From an uncultured Collinsella sp. (GTDB taxonomy: Bacteria > Actinomycetota > Coriobacteriia > Coriobacteriales > Coriobacteriaceae): DNA of 17,234 nt. Of this stretch, positions 7,464 to 14,701 are shown piece by piece; the first letter of the stretch is position 1, and each line of letters starts with the position of its first letter. The DNA lies in the NCBI GenBank assembly GCA_902464565.1, contig CABQJV010000037.1, positions 1 to 17,234 of the forward strand, read 5' to 3'. The notes below the pieces were generated by a model. That model did not search any database. It was not told the DNA's origin and saw nothing but the letters and a program-made list of their open reading frames with translations. The translations under genes were made by a program, and so were the position numbers.

Positions 7464-8855
7464 CTACGCCGTCAACGGCGCGGGCTCATGCGGCTCGCCG
7501 TTCAGCTCGACGATGACCTGCGTTCCCACGCCCTCCTGGGACTTCACGCGCATGCCGGAATCTTCTCCGTAAAAGAAATGGATGCGCTGAAGCACGTTGA
7601 GGAGCGCCAGGCCGCAACCTCGCTTGACGGAGCCGTCGGCGGTAATGCTCTCGGGCTCCTCTCGGCGATGTTGCTCAAACAGATGCGCGCAGACCTCTTC
7701 GCTCATACCGATGCCATCGTCCTCGACGATGATCTCCAAACCGTCATCGGTCTCGAAAGCCCTAACATGAATAGAAAGCGGCTCGGTCTCGCGCTGCGCG
7801 TGCTTGATGCAGTTTTCGAGCAACGGCTGCAAGATAAACGGCGGCACCAGGCTGTCGCGCACCTCAAAGTCGATATCGACCGAGACGCGCAGACGGCCGT
7901 CGCCATAACGAGCCTGCATAAGATTGATATAGCGAGTGCCCTGTTCCACCTCGTGCTCGAGCGTTGTGAGGGTATCGGAATCAGAAAGCGTCTGACGGTA
8001 GTAATTGGAAAAGTCGATCAGCAGCGATCGCGCCTTGTCGGGCTCGGTTCGAACGAGCGACACGATCGTGCTAATGGTATTGAATAGAAAATGCGGGTCG
8101 ACCTGCGACTGCAGGGCACGAAGCTCAACGCGGGCCGTGAGCTCGTCCTGGCGCTCGAGCTCAAAGCTCGCAAGCTGCGTGGAAATGAGGTCGGCAAAGC
8201 CCGAGGCAAGCGCCGTCTGGCGCATATCGATGCTGCTCAGACGGGGATAATACAGCTCGAGCGTGCCCACGCAATGCCCGCGCACGGTAAGCGGTGCGAC
8301 AATACCGGCGCGCAGACGCGGAAAGTAGCCACCCGTCTCGGTCGAGGCATCGCGCGAGAACACGCTTTGCTCACCGCTGTTGATCACGTTGAGCGTAGTC
8401 CGCAGCACCACCGGGGTGCCCGCGGGGCATTTTGCCGAGTCCTCGCCCCAGCTTGCCAACACCTGCTTGCCGTCGGTAAAGCAGATGGCAGAGGCGATAG
8501 TTTCGGACAGGATGATCTTAGAGGCGCCCAGGGCAGCTTCGGGCGTAAGGCCGCGCGACGTGTAGGCGAATATTTTTGAAGCGATGGCGAGCGTGCGGTC
8601 GGTTGCGCTCGATGTGAGGTCGTCGGGAACGACAAAGACGTACGAGAAGAAGAAGCACAGCATGACCAAGCCGGCAATGACGACAACGGCCGGAACGGGA
8701 TTGGGATTATCGGTTAGATCCCAGATGAGCAGCAGGATAAGCAGCGGAACGACAATACCGAGCAAGATGGCTTGAACCACATGCTGAGCGGTACGAAAGA
8801 CCTTGGTAGAGTTGTAGCTCTTGCCCAGAATCAGCCTATTGAGATCCACCGTCAT
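7464..8855 (-). CDS. LytS-type sensor histidine kinase (HK2)
   Basis: The protein is about 463 residues: two membrane helices (about 26-46 and 54-76), a GAF-like region (about 85-230), then QVDPHFLFNT with phosphoacceptor H255, N box QPLLENCIKH (N348), DDGIGM (379-384) and a GCGLALLN lid-side segment. Like HK1 it lacks a five-helix LytS sensor. Segment pairs such as LASGFADLISTQLA and HK1's LASGFAEILSTQLA show the two kinases are paralogues. The start is uncertain: AAGGAG lies directly against the ATG at 8855, while a GTG at 8849 has ideal 6-base spacing, so the protein may begin two codons later. The open frame continues further upstream, but through the terminator at 8881-8909, so a longer form is unlikely. 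Confidence 0.9.
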   Translation of the reverse strand: MTVDLNRLILGKSYNSTKVFRTAQHVVQAILLGIVVPLLILLLIWDLTDNPNPVPAVVVIAGLVMLCFFFSYVFVVPDDLTSSATDRTLAIASKIFAYTSRGLTPEAALGASKIILSETIASAICFTDGKQVLASWGEDSAKCPAGTPVVLRTTLNVINSGEQSVFSRDASTETGGYFPRLRAGIVAPLTVRGHCVGTLELYYPRLSSIDMRQTALASGFADLISTQLASFELERQDELTARVELRALQSQVDPHFLFNTISTIVSLVRTEPDKARSLLIDFSNYYRQTLSDSDTLTTLEHEVEQGTRYINLMQARYGDGRLRVSVDIDFEVRDSLVPPFILQPLLENCIKHAQRETEPLSIHVRAFETDDGLEIIVEDDGIGMSEEVCAHLFEQHRREEPESITADGSVKRGCGLALLNVLQRIHFFYGEDSGMRVKSQEGVGTQVIVELNGEPHEPAPLTA

Positions 8856-8880
8856 CTCCTTCTTACTGACGCACCCCATA

Positions 8881-8909
8881 GCAATAAAGAGGGCCGCAAG
8901 CGACCCTCT
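8881..8909 (-). terminator. Intrinsic terminator after the amidohydrolase gene
   Basis: AGAGGG (8888-8893) pairs with CCCTCT (8904-8909). The stem is extended by three further pairs, one a G·T wobble on minus, to a 4-base loop, and TTTATT follows on the minus strand. It is about 60 bases past the amidohydrolase stop but only 25 bases before the HK2 start. Confidence 0.7.
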
Positions 8910-8911
8910 CC

Positions 8912-8926
8912 ATTGCATTATGCAAT
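8912..8926. repeat. Perfect 15-base palindrome upstream of HK2
   Basis: ATTGCAT-T-ATGCAAT is a perfect inverted repeat with a single central base. On minus it contains CATAAT, a possible -10, and it sits right upstream of the terminator at 8881-8909. It could be an operator for the HK2-RR2 operon. The half-sites resemble ArgR boxes only loosely because the spacing is too short. Confidence 0.4.
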
Positions 8927-8967
8927 CAAATACTGTGTTTTACATCAAGCCATCGATGAACGGTAGC

Positions 8968-10245
8968 TTAGGCGCTGTACTTGTTTGCCTCGCCGAAGGT
9001 GCCGCCCTCGACAATCCAGCCGTCCTTCATGATGACGTCCATGTTGTCGGTGTTGAGCACGTGGATGTCGGCGGCGACGTCACCGTTGACGACCAGCAGG
9101 TCGGCGCACTTGCCGGCCTCGATGGAACCGGTCTCGTCCTCGATGTGGCACATCTTGGCACCGTTGAGAGTGGCACAGGTGATGGTCTCGACCGGGGTGA
9201 AGCCGATCTTGTCGACGAACTCGTACATCTCCTCGATGGAGCAGGTGCCGTACGGGGTGACGAAGGAGAAGGAGTCGGAGCCGATCGTCATGATGACGCC
9301 GCGCTTCTTGGCCTCGCGCAGGCAGTCGTAGTTGCGCTGCAGTTCCTTCTCGACCAGGGTGCCCTCGTACTTGTCATGCAGCTCGGGGACGTAGACGGGC
9401 GGATAGGTGGCGTACCAGGTGGGCAGGAAGGCGATCGTCGGGGTGAAGAAGGTGCCCTGCTCGGCCATGAGGTCCATGGTGCGCTCATCGATATCGAATC
9501 CGTGAATCAGCTGCTCGCAGCCAAAGCGGACGGAATCGTAGGCAGCGGCGTGGTTGTTGTAGCAGTGGCTCCACACGGGGATACCGACCATCTTGGCCTC
9601 TTCGACCACGGCCTGGATCTCCTCGGAGCAATAGTGCTGGTCGCGACCGGAGTCCCAGCGCCAGATGCCGCCACCGGTAGCCCAGATCTTGATGGCATCG
9701 GGGTTCTCGCGCAGGCGACGACGGACGGCCTTGCGCAGATCCCAAGGACCGTCGACCTGGTCACCCCAGGGATGGGATTCCTTGTTGAGCTCCTGGGTGC
9801 AGTGGTGGGAGTCACCGTGACCGGCAACGCGGCAGAAGCCGAGGCCGGTGGCCAGAACGCGCGGGCCCTTAAAGACGCCCTTGTCGATGCAGTCGCGAAT
9901 CTGGATACCAAAGCGACCGATCTCGCAGACGGTGGTGAGGCCGTGGGTGAGGCAGTCGTAGGCCTGCTTGACGGCGACGGCCTGCTTCTCGAGAAGCGGC
10001 TGCATGACCCAGTCGGTGTCATCGTCGGTCAAGTTGCCCGAGAAGTGCAGGTGGGTGTCGATCAGGCCGGGAAGGACGGTCTTGCCGGCGGCGTCGATGA
10101 CCTCAACGCCCTCGGGAAGGTCCTGCATGGCGCCGGCGTACTCGATCTTGCCGTTGTCGTCGACGAGAACGAGGGAGTTCTCGACCGGCTCGGCACCGGT
10201 ACCGTCGATGAGCTTGCCGCCAACGATTGCATACTTAGTGGACAT
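8968..10245 (-). CDS. Imidazolonepropionase-like metal-dependent amidohydrolase
   Basis: The 425-residue protein belongs to the amidohydrolase superfamily, close to the COG1228 group (imidazolonepropionase-like enzymes, including Xaa-Pro and acyl-amino-acid hydrolases). The metal centre looks complete: THLHFSG (H65, H67), K186 in KIWATGG as the probable carboxylated lysine, H227 in WSHCYNN, H248 in LIHGFD and D324 in GSDS. N- and C-terminal strands form the usual small beta domain, ending ADLLVVNGD...VIMKDGWIV. No signal peptide is seen, so it is cytosolic. The ATG at 10245 has a strong AAGGAGG. It follows the APC permease by 131 bases with no T-tract terminator between, suggesting import and hydrolysis of one amide or peptide. 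The exact substrate cannot be assigned. Confidence 0.88.
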   Translation of the reverse strand: MSTKYAIVGGKLIDGTGAEPVENSLVLVDDNGKIEYAGAMQDLPEGVEVIDAAGKTVLPGLIDTHLHFSGNLTDDDTDWVMQPLLEKQAVAVKQAYDCLTHGLTTVCEIGRFGIQIRDCIDKGVFKGPRVLATGLGFCRVAGHGDSHHCTQELNKESHPWGDQVDGPWDLRKAVRRRLRENPDAIKIWATGGGIWRWDSGRDQHYCSEEIQAVVEEAKMVGIPVWSHCYNNHAAAYDSVRFGCEQLIHGFDIDERTMDLMAEQGTFFTPTIAFLPTWYATYPPVYVPELHDKYEGTLVEKELQRNYDCLREAKKRGVIMTIGSDSFSFVTPYGTCSIEEMYEFVDKIGFTPVETITCATLNGAKMCHIEDETGSIEAGKCADLLVVNGDVAADIHVLNTDNMDVIMKDGWIVEGGTFGEANKYSA

Positions 10246-10275
10246 GGTTCCTCCTTATGGATCCATATAGTGGGC

Positions 10276-10356
10276 GAGGCCGTGTTGGGTTAAGGCCTCA
10301 CAAAGCTACCCAAGTGGCGCCGGGTTCGGTGCGCGGAAGAGAGGGTCCCGCGCACC
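10276..10356 (-). other. Two hairpins between the permease and amidohydrolase genes
   Basis: GGTGCGCGG (10328-10336) pairs perfectly with CCGCGCACC (10348-10356), and GAGGCC (10276-10281) with GGCCTC (10294-10299). Neither is followed by a T-run on minus, so they are not standard terminators. They could protect mRNA ends or set relative expression within the operon. Confidence 0.45.
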
Positions 10357-10376
10357 TGATCCGCCCCGGCTCGGCG

Positions 10377-11828
10377 TTACTTTTTGCGGGAATTGGTGAA
10401 GGCCATGAGAGCCAGGCCGACGGCCAGCCAACCGATCACGATGCTCCACTCCACCATGTTGAGGGAGGCGGGAGAGAACGGAATCACGAGCAGGCCGATG
10501 ATGATGGCGCAGGCAGCGATAGCGAGGCCGATGCCAAACTTGCCGCCGGGCACCTCGTAGGGACGAGGCAGGTCGGGCTCGGTGAAGCGCATGCGCAGGC
10601 AAGCGAGGGCGACCATACCGCAGGAGAAGATGAAGGCGAGAGCCGACACGTTGGTCAGAGGGATGAGCATGTTCTTGCCCAGGAACGGACCGACGACGGT
10701 GATGACGCCCAAGACGACGCAGGCAAGCTTGGGAGCGCCGGACTTGGGGTCGACCTCGGCGAACTGCTCGGGCAGCTGGCCCTTGCGGCCCATGGCGAGC
10801 ATGATGCGGCTCGTGGCGCCGTAGAAGGAGTTCATCGGGCCCATGGGTCCAAGCGTAGCGATGACGAGCATGGCCAGGTACAGAAGCATGTTGATGCCCT
10901 TGAGGCAGGCAAGCGCGGGAACCGGGCTCTTAACGAACTCATGCCAGTCGAGGATGGTGCCGAACGAGTAGATGCAGACCATGTAGAAGCCGCCGGCGGC
11001 CAGCAGAGCCAGGGAGATGATCTTGCCGAACTTGTTCCAGTTGAGGCCCTCGGCTGCTTCCTCAGCCTGCTGAGGAATGGTGTCGAAGCCAGCGTAGAAG
11101 AACGGGGTCAGAACCAGGACCGACACGATGCCGGCGAACAGGCTGGAGCTCTCGGTAGCGGCCTTGCCGCCGCCAGCGCCGGTGACCTGGGAGAACACGG
11201 GCATGGCATTGTCCGGCGAGCCGGTGAACAGCGAGACGCCCATGGCGAGCAGCATGCCGCAGAGCAGGGCCTTGGTCAGGAAGGCCTGGAGCTTGGCGGC
11301 CGAGCTGGCACCGCGGAAGTTGAGGAAGATGACGTAGACCGCAAAGCCGAGCGCGATCAGCGTCGGGAACAGGTAAACGTCGGCCCCCAGGATGGTGTAG
11401 AGCTTGACGGCGCGCAGCCACTCAAGGCCGGGCAGGCTGCCGAACATCTCGGACACGAGGGTCGAAATGGCGATGGCCTCCCACGGGCACAGGATGCCGT
11501 TGCCCAGGGCCAAAAGCCATCCGGTGATGTAGCTCAGCGTACGGCCAAAGCTACGATCGACATACTCGACGATGCCGCCCGAGATGGGGATAGCAGCCGT
11601 GAGCTCACCGAAAACAGCTCCGACGGGCACGAGGAAGATTGCACCCAAGAGGAATGCGATCATAGCGGGAACGGGACCGCCGCCCACGACCATCCAGTCG
11701 CCGACCTGCAGAACCCAACCGGTACCGATGATGGCACCGAAACCGATGGTGAAGAAGTTCCAGAGCGAAAGCGTTTTCTTCATGCCGCCGTTATCCTCGA
11801 CTGCAACCTCTGCGTTCTTGTCCGCCAT
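10377..11828 (-). CDS. APC-family amino-acid permease
   Basis: The 483-residue protein has about 12 hydrophobic helices and the marker of the amino acid-polyamine-organocation superfamily in the first helix, GFGAIIGTGWV (about 29-39), where the helix unwinds to bind the substrate amine and carboxyl. The next conserved stretch is GELTAAIPISGG at about 74-85. The C-terminus ends in a short basic tail (NSRKK). It should be an inner-membrane importer or exchanger of amino acids or relatives. The ATG at 11828 follows AAAGGAGG. It is the first gene of the unit that continues to the amidohydrolase. Codon use is strongly biased, which fits high expression. The specific substrate is not deducible. Confidence 0.9.
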   Translation of the reverse strand: MADKNAEVAVEDNGGMKKTLSLWNFFTIGFGAIIGTGWVLQVGDWMVVGGGPVPAMIAFLLGAIFLVPVGAVFGELTAAIPISGGIVEYVDRSFGRTLSYITGWLLALGNGILCPWEAIAISTLVSEMFGSLPGLEWLRAVKLYTILGADVYLFPTLIALGFAVYVIFLNFRGASSAAKLQAFLTKALLCGMLLAMGVSLFTGSPDNAMPVFSQVTGAGGGKAATESSSLFAGIVSVLVLTPFFYAGFDTIPQQAEEAAEGLNWNKFGKIISLALLAAGGFYMVCIYSFGTILDWHEFVKSPVPALACLKGINMLLYLAMLVIATLGPMGPMNSFYGATSRIMLAMGRKGQLPEQFAEVDPKSGAPKLACVVLGVITVVGPFLGKNMLIPLTNVSALAFIFSCGMVALACLRMRFTEPDLPRPYEVPGGKFGIGLAIAACAIIIGLLVIPFSPASLNMVEWSIVIGWLAVGLALMAFTNSRKK

Positions 11829-12182
11829 TGTTCCCCTCCTTTCCTGTTTGACGCCCTTGGCGTCACCCCTTGCGCGGTCCGTTTTGCCGCGCGCTTTTAT
11901 TCCATGGCTTTAAGATACGGCCTTGGCGCAGCAGCGCCGCTCGCAGCTCGACCGAAGGCAGAACTGCAAAACGAGCGGCACCGTTTTTGGGACGAACGGC
12001 GGGAGACGTCATTCGTCTTGGACGCTTTCATCTTGTCTGCTTTTGAATACCTGTTGCCGTGGCGCTTGGCGCGCGGCGCGGCAACGTTCATACCATTTGT
12101 CAGGCTTTTGGCGCACATGCCCATGTGTCGTGCATCTTTTTATGTAGGATAGACAAGTTACACATGAGGCAAGGTGATTCGA
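11829..12182. other. Divergent intergenic region with five hairpins
   Basis: This gap separates the minus-strand permease from the plus-strand C39 gene and should hold both promoters. It contains TGACGCC-CTT-GGCGTCA (11849-11865, just before the permease ribosome site), GCGCGG/CCGCGC (11872-11892, then CTTTTATT on plus), GGCGC-AGCA-GCGCC (11925-11938), AGACG-TCATT-CGTCT (12004-12018) and a 33-base hairpin of 12 pairs with one mismatch (12053-12085). No known riboswitch core was recognised. A basic 75-residue frame on minus (11897-12124) lacks a ribosome site and is not called. Confidence 0.5.
12114..12127. repeat. Palindrome upstream of the C39-like gene
   Basis: CACATG-CC-CATGTG is a perfect inverted repeat about 55 bases upstream of the ATG at 12183, and another CACATG lies at 12161-12166. 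Position and symmetry would suit a dimeric regulator, but no known site matches. Confidence 0.35.
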
Positions 12183-13184
12183 ATGGCATACGGATACAAT
12201 GACGGCGACCAACGGCCACAAAGCGTGCGCCTTGCCGGCCGCACCACGCCAACGCCCAGAAGCACCTCCGACAACGACAACCCGCAGCGCCCCCAAGAGC
12301 AGCCCGGGGCTTCTTCGCGGCAACAAAGCCGTACCGTGCAGCAGTCAGACCGCGTGAGTACGAGCACACGCCAACGCCAGACCGACACATCGCAGCCACG
12401 CCGCTACGATCGCCGTAAGACCGACTACTACGTCAAGCGCTCCTTTTCGCGACCTCAACGCGATCGCGGCAATTCCGCCCCTCACCCTGCGTCACACGCC
12501 ACAAGCCACGCGCTTCCGGCCCACCGCCTACGCCTTGCGCTTTGCTCCATCGCCGCCTGCCTCGTCTTTGTGTTTTTGGGATCCTGTATCTCCCACGGAT
12601 CAGCCGGTCTTGAGCCCACTGCCGAAGACAAGCTGCTTAAAGCTCCCGTCGCACCCGGTTACTCCTTTGCGTTCTCGACCCCACGCTCGCAATGGCAGGC
12701 CGGCACCATGCCCCACATCTACCAAATTGACCCCGCATGGTCGGAGCTGCCCTATGCCGGTGGCACTATTCGCGAAAACGCTTGCGGTCCTACCTGCCTC
12801 ACCATGGTCTATATCTTTAAGACCGGCCATACCGATAAGACGCCGGTCGATATATGCGCACTGGCCGAAGCCGGCAACTACGCCCCCACCGGTGCCACCG
12901 AGTGGTCGTTTATGACAGGCGGTGCGTGGCAGCTGGGGCTCAACGGAACACAGCTCTATAACGATCGCGAATCGATTACCCAAGCACTTCGCTCGGGTGC
13001 GCCCGTCATCGCCGCAGTGCGCCCCGGTACGTTTACCAACGTAGGCCACTACATCGTGCTCTACGGCATCGACGATGCCAACCAGATTGGCGTCTACGAC
13101 CCCAACTCGGCCAGCCGCAGCGCCCGCCGCTGGGGCGTCGTGGAGGTCCTCAACGAAGTCGAAGCCATGTGGGCCTACTACTAG
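12183..13184 (+). CDS. Membrane-anchored C39-like cysteine peptidase with a disordered N-terminal tail
   Basis: The 333-residue protein has three parts: a polar Gln/Arg/Ser-rich, probably disordered N-terminal tail (1-112), one membrane helix (about 116-136), and an outside C39-like papain-fold domain (about 175-333). Catalytic residues are visible: C201 in ENACGPTCLTM, H289 in VGHYIVLYG and D306 in VYDPNS. The basic tail before the helix predicts a type II topology with the peptidase outside. C39_2-type domains often act on wall peptides or remain uncharacterised; no ABC transporter accompanies it, so bacteriocin processing is unlikely. The ATG at 12183 has AAGGTG 6 bases upstream; a GTG three codons earlier overlaps that site. 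It is the only plus-strand gene here, and its stop lies inside a repeat element. Confidence 0.88.
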   Translation: MAYGYNDGDQRPQSVRLAGRTTPTPRSTSDNDNPQRPQEQPGASSRQQSRTVQQSDRVSTSTRQRQTDTSQPRRYDRRKTDYYVKRSFSRPQRDRGNSAPHPASHATSHALPAHRLRLALCSIAACLVFVFLGSCISHGSAGLEPTAEDKLLKAPVAPGYSFAFSTPRSQWQAGTMPHIYQIDPAWSELPYAGGTIRENACGPTCLTMVYIFKTGHTDKTPVDICALAEAGNYAPTGATEWSFMTGGAWQLGLNGTQLYNDRESITQALRSGAPVIAAVRPGTFTNVGHYIVLYGIDDANQIGVYDPNSASRSARRWGVVEVLNEVEAMWAYY

Positions 13185-13284
13185 TCATTGGGGACAGACT
13201 TAAATGAGTGGTCATTGGGGACGCTCTTGTTTGACTAGTCATTTAAGAACGTCCCCAATGACTAAGAACGTCCCCAATGACTAG
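13181..13284. repeat. 104-base composite repeat with core GTCATTGGGGAC
   Basis: The outer arms CTAGTCATTGGGGAC (13181-13195) and GTCCCCAATGACTAG (13270-13284) are a perfect 15-base inverted repeat. The inner arms GTCATTGGGGACG (13211-13223) and CGTCCCCAATGAC (13250-13262) are another. In addition AAGAACGTCCCCAATGACT is repeated exactly in tandem (13245-13263 and 13264-13282). The left outer arm includes the TAG stop of the C39 gene. It looks like a small non-autonomous or REP-like element. I recall this core as frequent in Collinsella genomes, but could not verify that here. Confidence 0.85.
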
Positions 13285-13293
13285 GTGAATAGC

Positions 13294-13326
13294 AAAAGCC
13301 CCGCAGTCGGAGCGGACTGCGGGGCT
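13294..13326 (-). terminator. Intrinsic terminator of arcC
   Basis: AGCCCCGCAGTC (13297-13308) and GACTGCGGGGCT (13315-13326) form a perfect 12-base stem with a 6-base loop. On minus it is followed by TTTGC, with one more T inside the stem end. It lies about 65 bases after the arcC stop. Confidence 0.88.
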
Positions 13327-13391
13327 CATGAAGAGAGGCTAGTTTGCGGGCGCTTTGCCTGGCGCCCACCAGAGAGGCGACAGAGTAGAGA

Positions 13392-14354
13392 CTACTCGTG
13401 GATGCGGGTACCGGAGAGGCCGGCCATGGTCTCGGCAGCCTTGTCCAGAGCGCCGATGATGCAGGTGCGGCCCTTGCGGGAACGGGCGAACTTGATGGCA
13501 GCGCGGACCTTGGGCTCCATCGAACCCTTGCCGAACTGACCCTCGTCGGCCAGGCGCTCGGCCTCGTCGGCGGTGAGGTCCTCGAGCTCCTCCTGGTTGG
13601 GCTTGCCAAAGTTGATGGCGACATGCTCAACGGCGGTCAGTAGGAACAGAACGTCGGCGTCGCAGTCCTCGGCCAGCAGCTCGCCGCCCAGGTCCTTGTC
13701 GATGACAGCGGGAACGCCCTTGTAGCAGCCCTTGTTCTCGTAGTCGCGGACGACGGGGATGCCGCCGCCACCGCAGGCGATGACGATGAACTCGTTGTCG
13801 AGCAGGTTGAGGATGGAGTCGGCCTCGACGATCTTCTTGGGATCGGGGGAAGCGACGACGCGACGCCAGCCGCGGCCGGAATCCTCGACGAAGACCTTGG
13901 AGGGATCCTCGGCCATGAACTCCTTGGCCTGCTCCTCGGTGTAGAAGGGGCCGATCGGCTTGGTCGGGTTCTTGAACGCGGGATCATCCGGGTCGCACTC
14001 GATCTGGGTGACGACGGTGGCGGCGTGCCAACGCTTATAGCGCTTGTGCATCTCGCGGCCGATGCCCTGCTGCAGGTGATAACCAATGTAGCCCTGGGAC
14101 ATGGCGCCGCACTCGGGCAGCGGCATCTCGGGGGTACCGATGGCATCGTGGGCAGCGGCGAAGGCGTTCTGGATCATGCCGACCTGCGGGCCGTTGCCGT
14201 GGGTGATGATGATCTCGTTGCCCTGCTCGATGAGGCCGAGGAGGGCATGGGCGGTGTTGCTCACGGCCTCGATCTGCTCGACGGGGTTGTTGCCGAGGGC
14301 GTTGCCGCCAAGGGCGACGACAATACGATCGGGCTTGCCAAGAGGCTTAGACAT
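13392..14354 (-). CDS. arcC: Carbamate kinase
   Basis: The 320-residue enzyme catalyses reversible phosphate transfer between carbamoyl phosphate and ADP, making ATP and carbamate in catabolism. It belongs to the amino-acid kinase fold. Recognisable motifs are VVALGGNAL (13-21), THGNGPQVG (51-59), ACGGGGIP (193-200), DKDLGGELLA (219-228) and GQFGKGSMEPK near residue 272, and the length is normal for ArcC. I chose the ATG at 14354, with AAAGGA about 8 bases upstream; the frame stays open 12 codons further without a ribosome site. It has its own terminator and stands alone: neither arginine deiminase nor a carbamoyltransferase is in the window, so the carbamoyl phosphate source must be encoded elsewhere. 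Strong codon bias suggests high expression. Confidence 0.96.
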   Translation of the reverse strand: MSKPLGKPDRIVVALGGNALGNNPVEQIEAVSNTAHALLGLIEQGNEIIITHGNGPQVGMIQNAFAAAHDAIGTPEMPLPECGAMSQGYIGYHLQQGIGREMHKRYKRWHAATVVTQIECDPDDPAFKNPTKPIGPFYTEEQAKEFMAEDPSKVFVEDSGRGWRRVVASPDPKKIVEADSILNLLDNEFIVIACGGGGIPVVRDYENKGCYKGVPAVIDKDLGGELLAEDCDADVLFLLTAVEHVAINFGKPNQEELEDLTADEAERLADEGQFGKGSMEPKVRAAIKFARSRKGRTCIIGALDKAAETMAGLSGTRIHE

Positions 14355-14389
14355 TGCTGGAATCCTTTCTGTAAAAGGCCTACAACCCA

Positions 14390-14427
14390 TTAATAACCCG
14401 CGTCCGTGCGATACGCGAGTTTATTAA
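14390..14427. promoter_or_regulatory. Imperfect palindrome in the arcC leader or promoter
   Basis: TTAATAA (14390-14396) pairs with TTATTAA (14421-14427), and inside it CGCGT (14399-14403) pairs with ACGCG (14413-14417). It begins about 35 bases upstream of the arcC start. It could be an operator or a leader hairpin. Confidence 0.35.
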
Positions 14428-14677
14428 GGTTTATATTCTCTTTATCGCTCATTTTATTCATTTTGAAAATAGCGGAACGGTGAACGGTCGTTTTTATCCG
14501 CTCAGCGTACAGAACCCCAGCTCAAGCATATCTACGCCATTTACGTGCAACTTTATTTTAATAGAGCAGGGATTAGACCAGATTATGCAAACTATATCTT
14601 TGCTAAACACAAAACAGACAGCGCAATATCTTACTCGCACTATACGAGATTCTATGCACATATAAGTCGAGTATGCA

Positions 14678-14701
14678 CCCCTGCAAAAACAAGGGGCTTT
14701 T
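14678..14701 (+). terminator. Terminator-like hairpin on the plus strand
   Basis: CCCCT (14678-14682) pairs with AGGGG (14692-14696), followed by CTTTT on plus. No plus-strand gene precedes it, so it might end a short transcript from the AT-rich region or be coincidental. Confidence 0.35.

Noticed and set aside
8912..8926. An ArgR (ARG box) operator
   Set aside because: The half-sites are separated by one base, shorter than known ARG boxes, and the neighbours are not arginine genes.
8821..10293. A 490-codon open frame on the plus strand opposite the amidohydrolase
   Set aside because: Same antisense effect; the product is a Val/Gly/Asp-rich string, while the minus frame has intact catalytic motifs and an AAGGAGG site.
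11897..12124. A 75-codon basic small protein on minus in the divergent intergenic region
   Set aside because: No ribosome binding site at any of its start codons and no recognisable features; it overlaps hairpins and promoter space.
10257..12152. A 631-codon open frame on the plus strand opposite the APC permease
   Set aside because: It is the antisense shadow of a strongly codon-biased gene; the translation is low-complexity Gly/Asp/Glu/His-rich, has no ribosome site and matches no fold.
13181..13284. A CRISPR array, because of the regular repeated units
   Set aside because: Units are adjacent or inverted with no unique spacers of uniform length and no cas genes.
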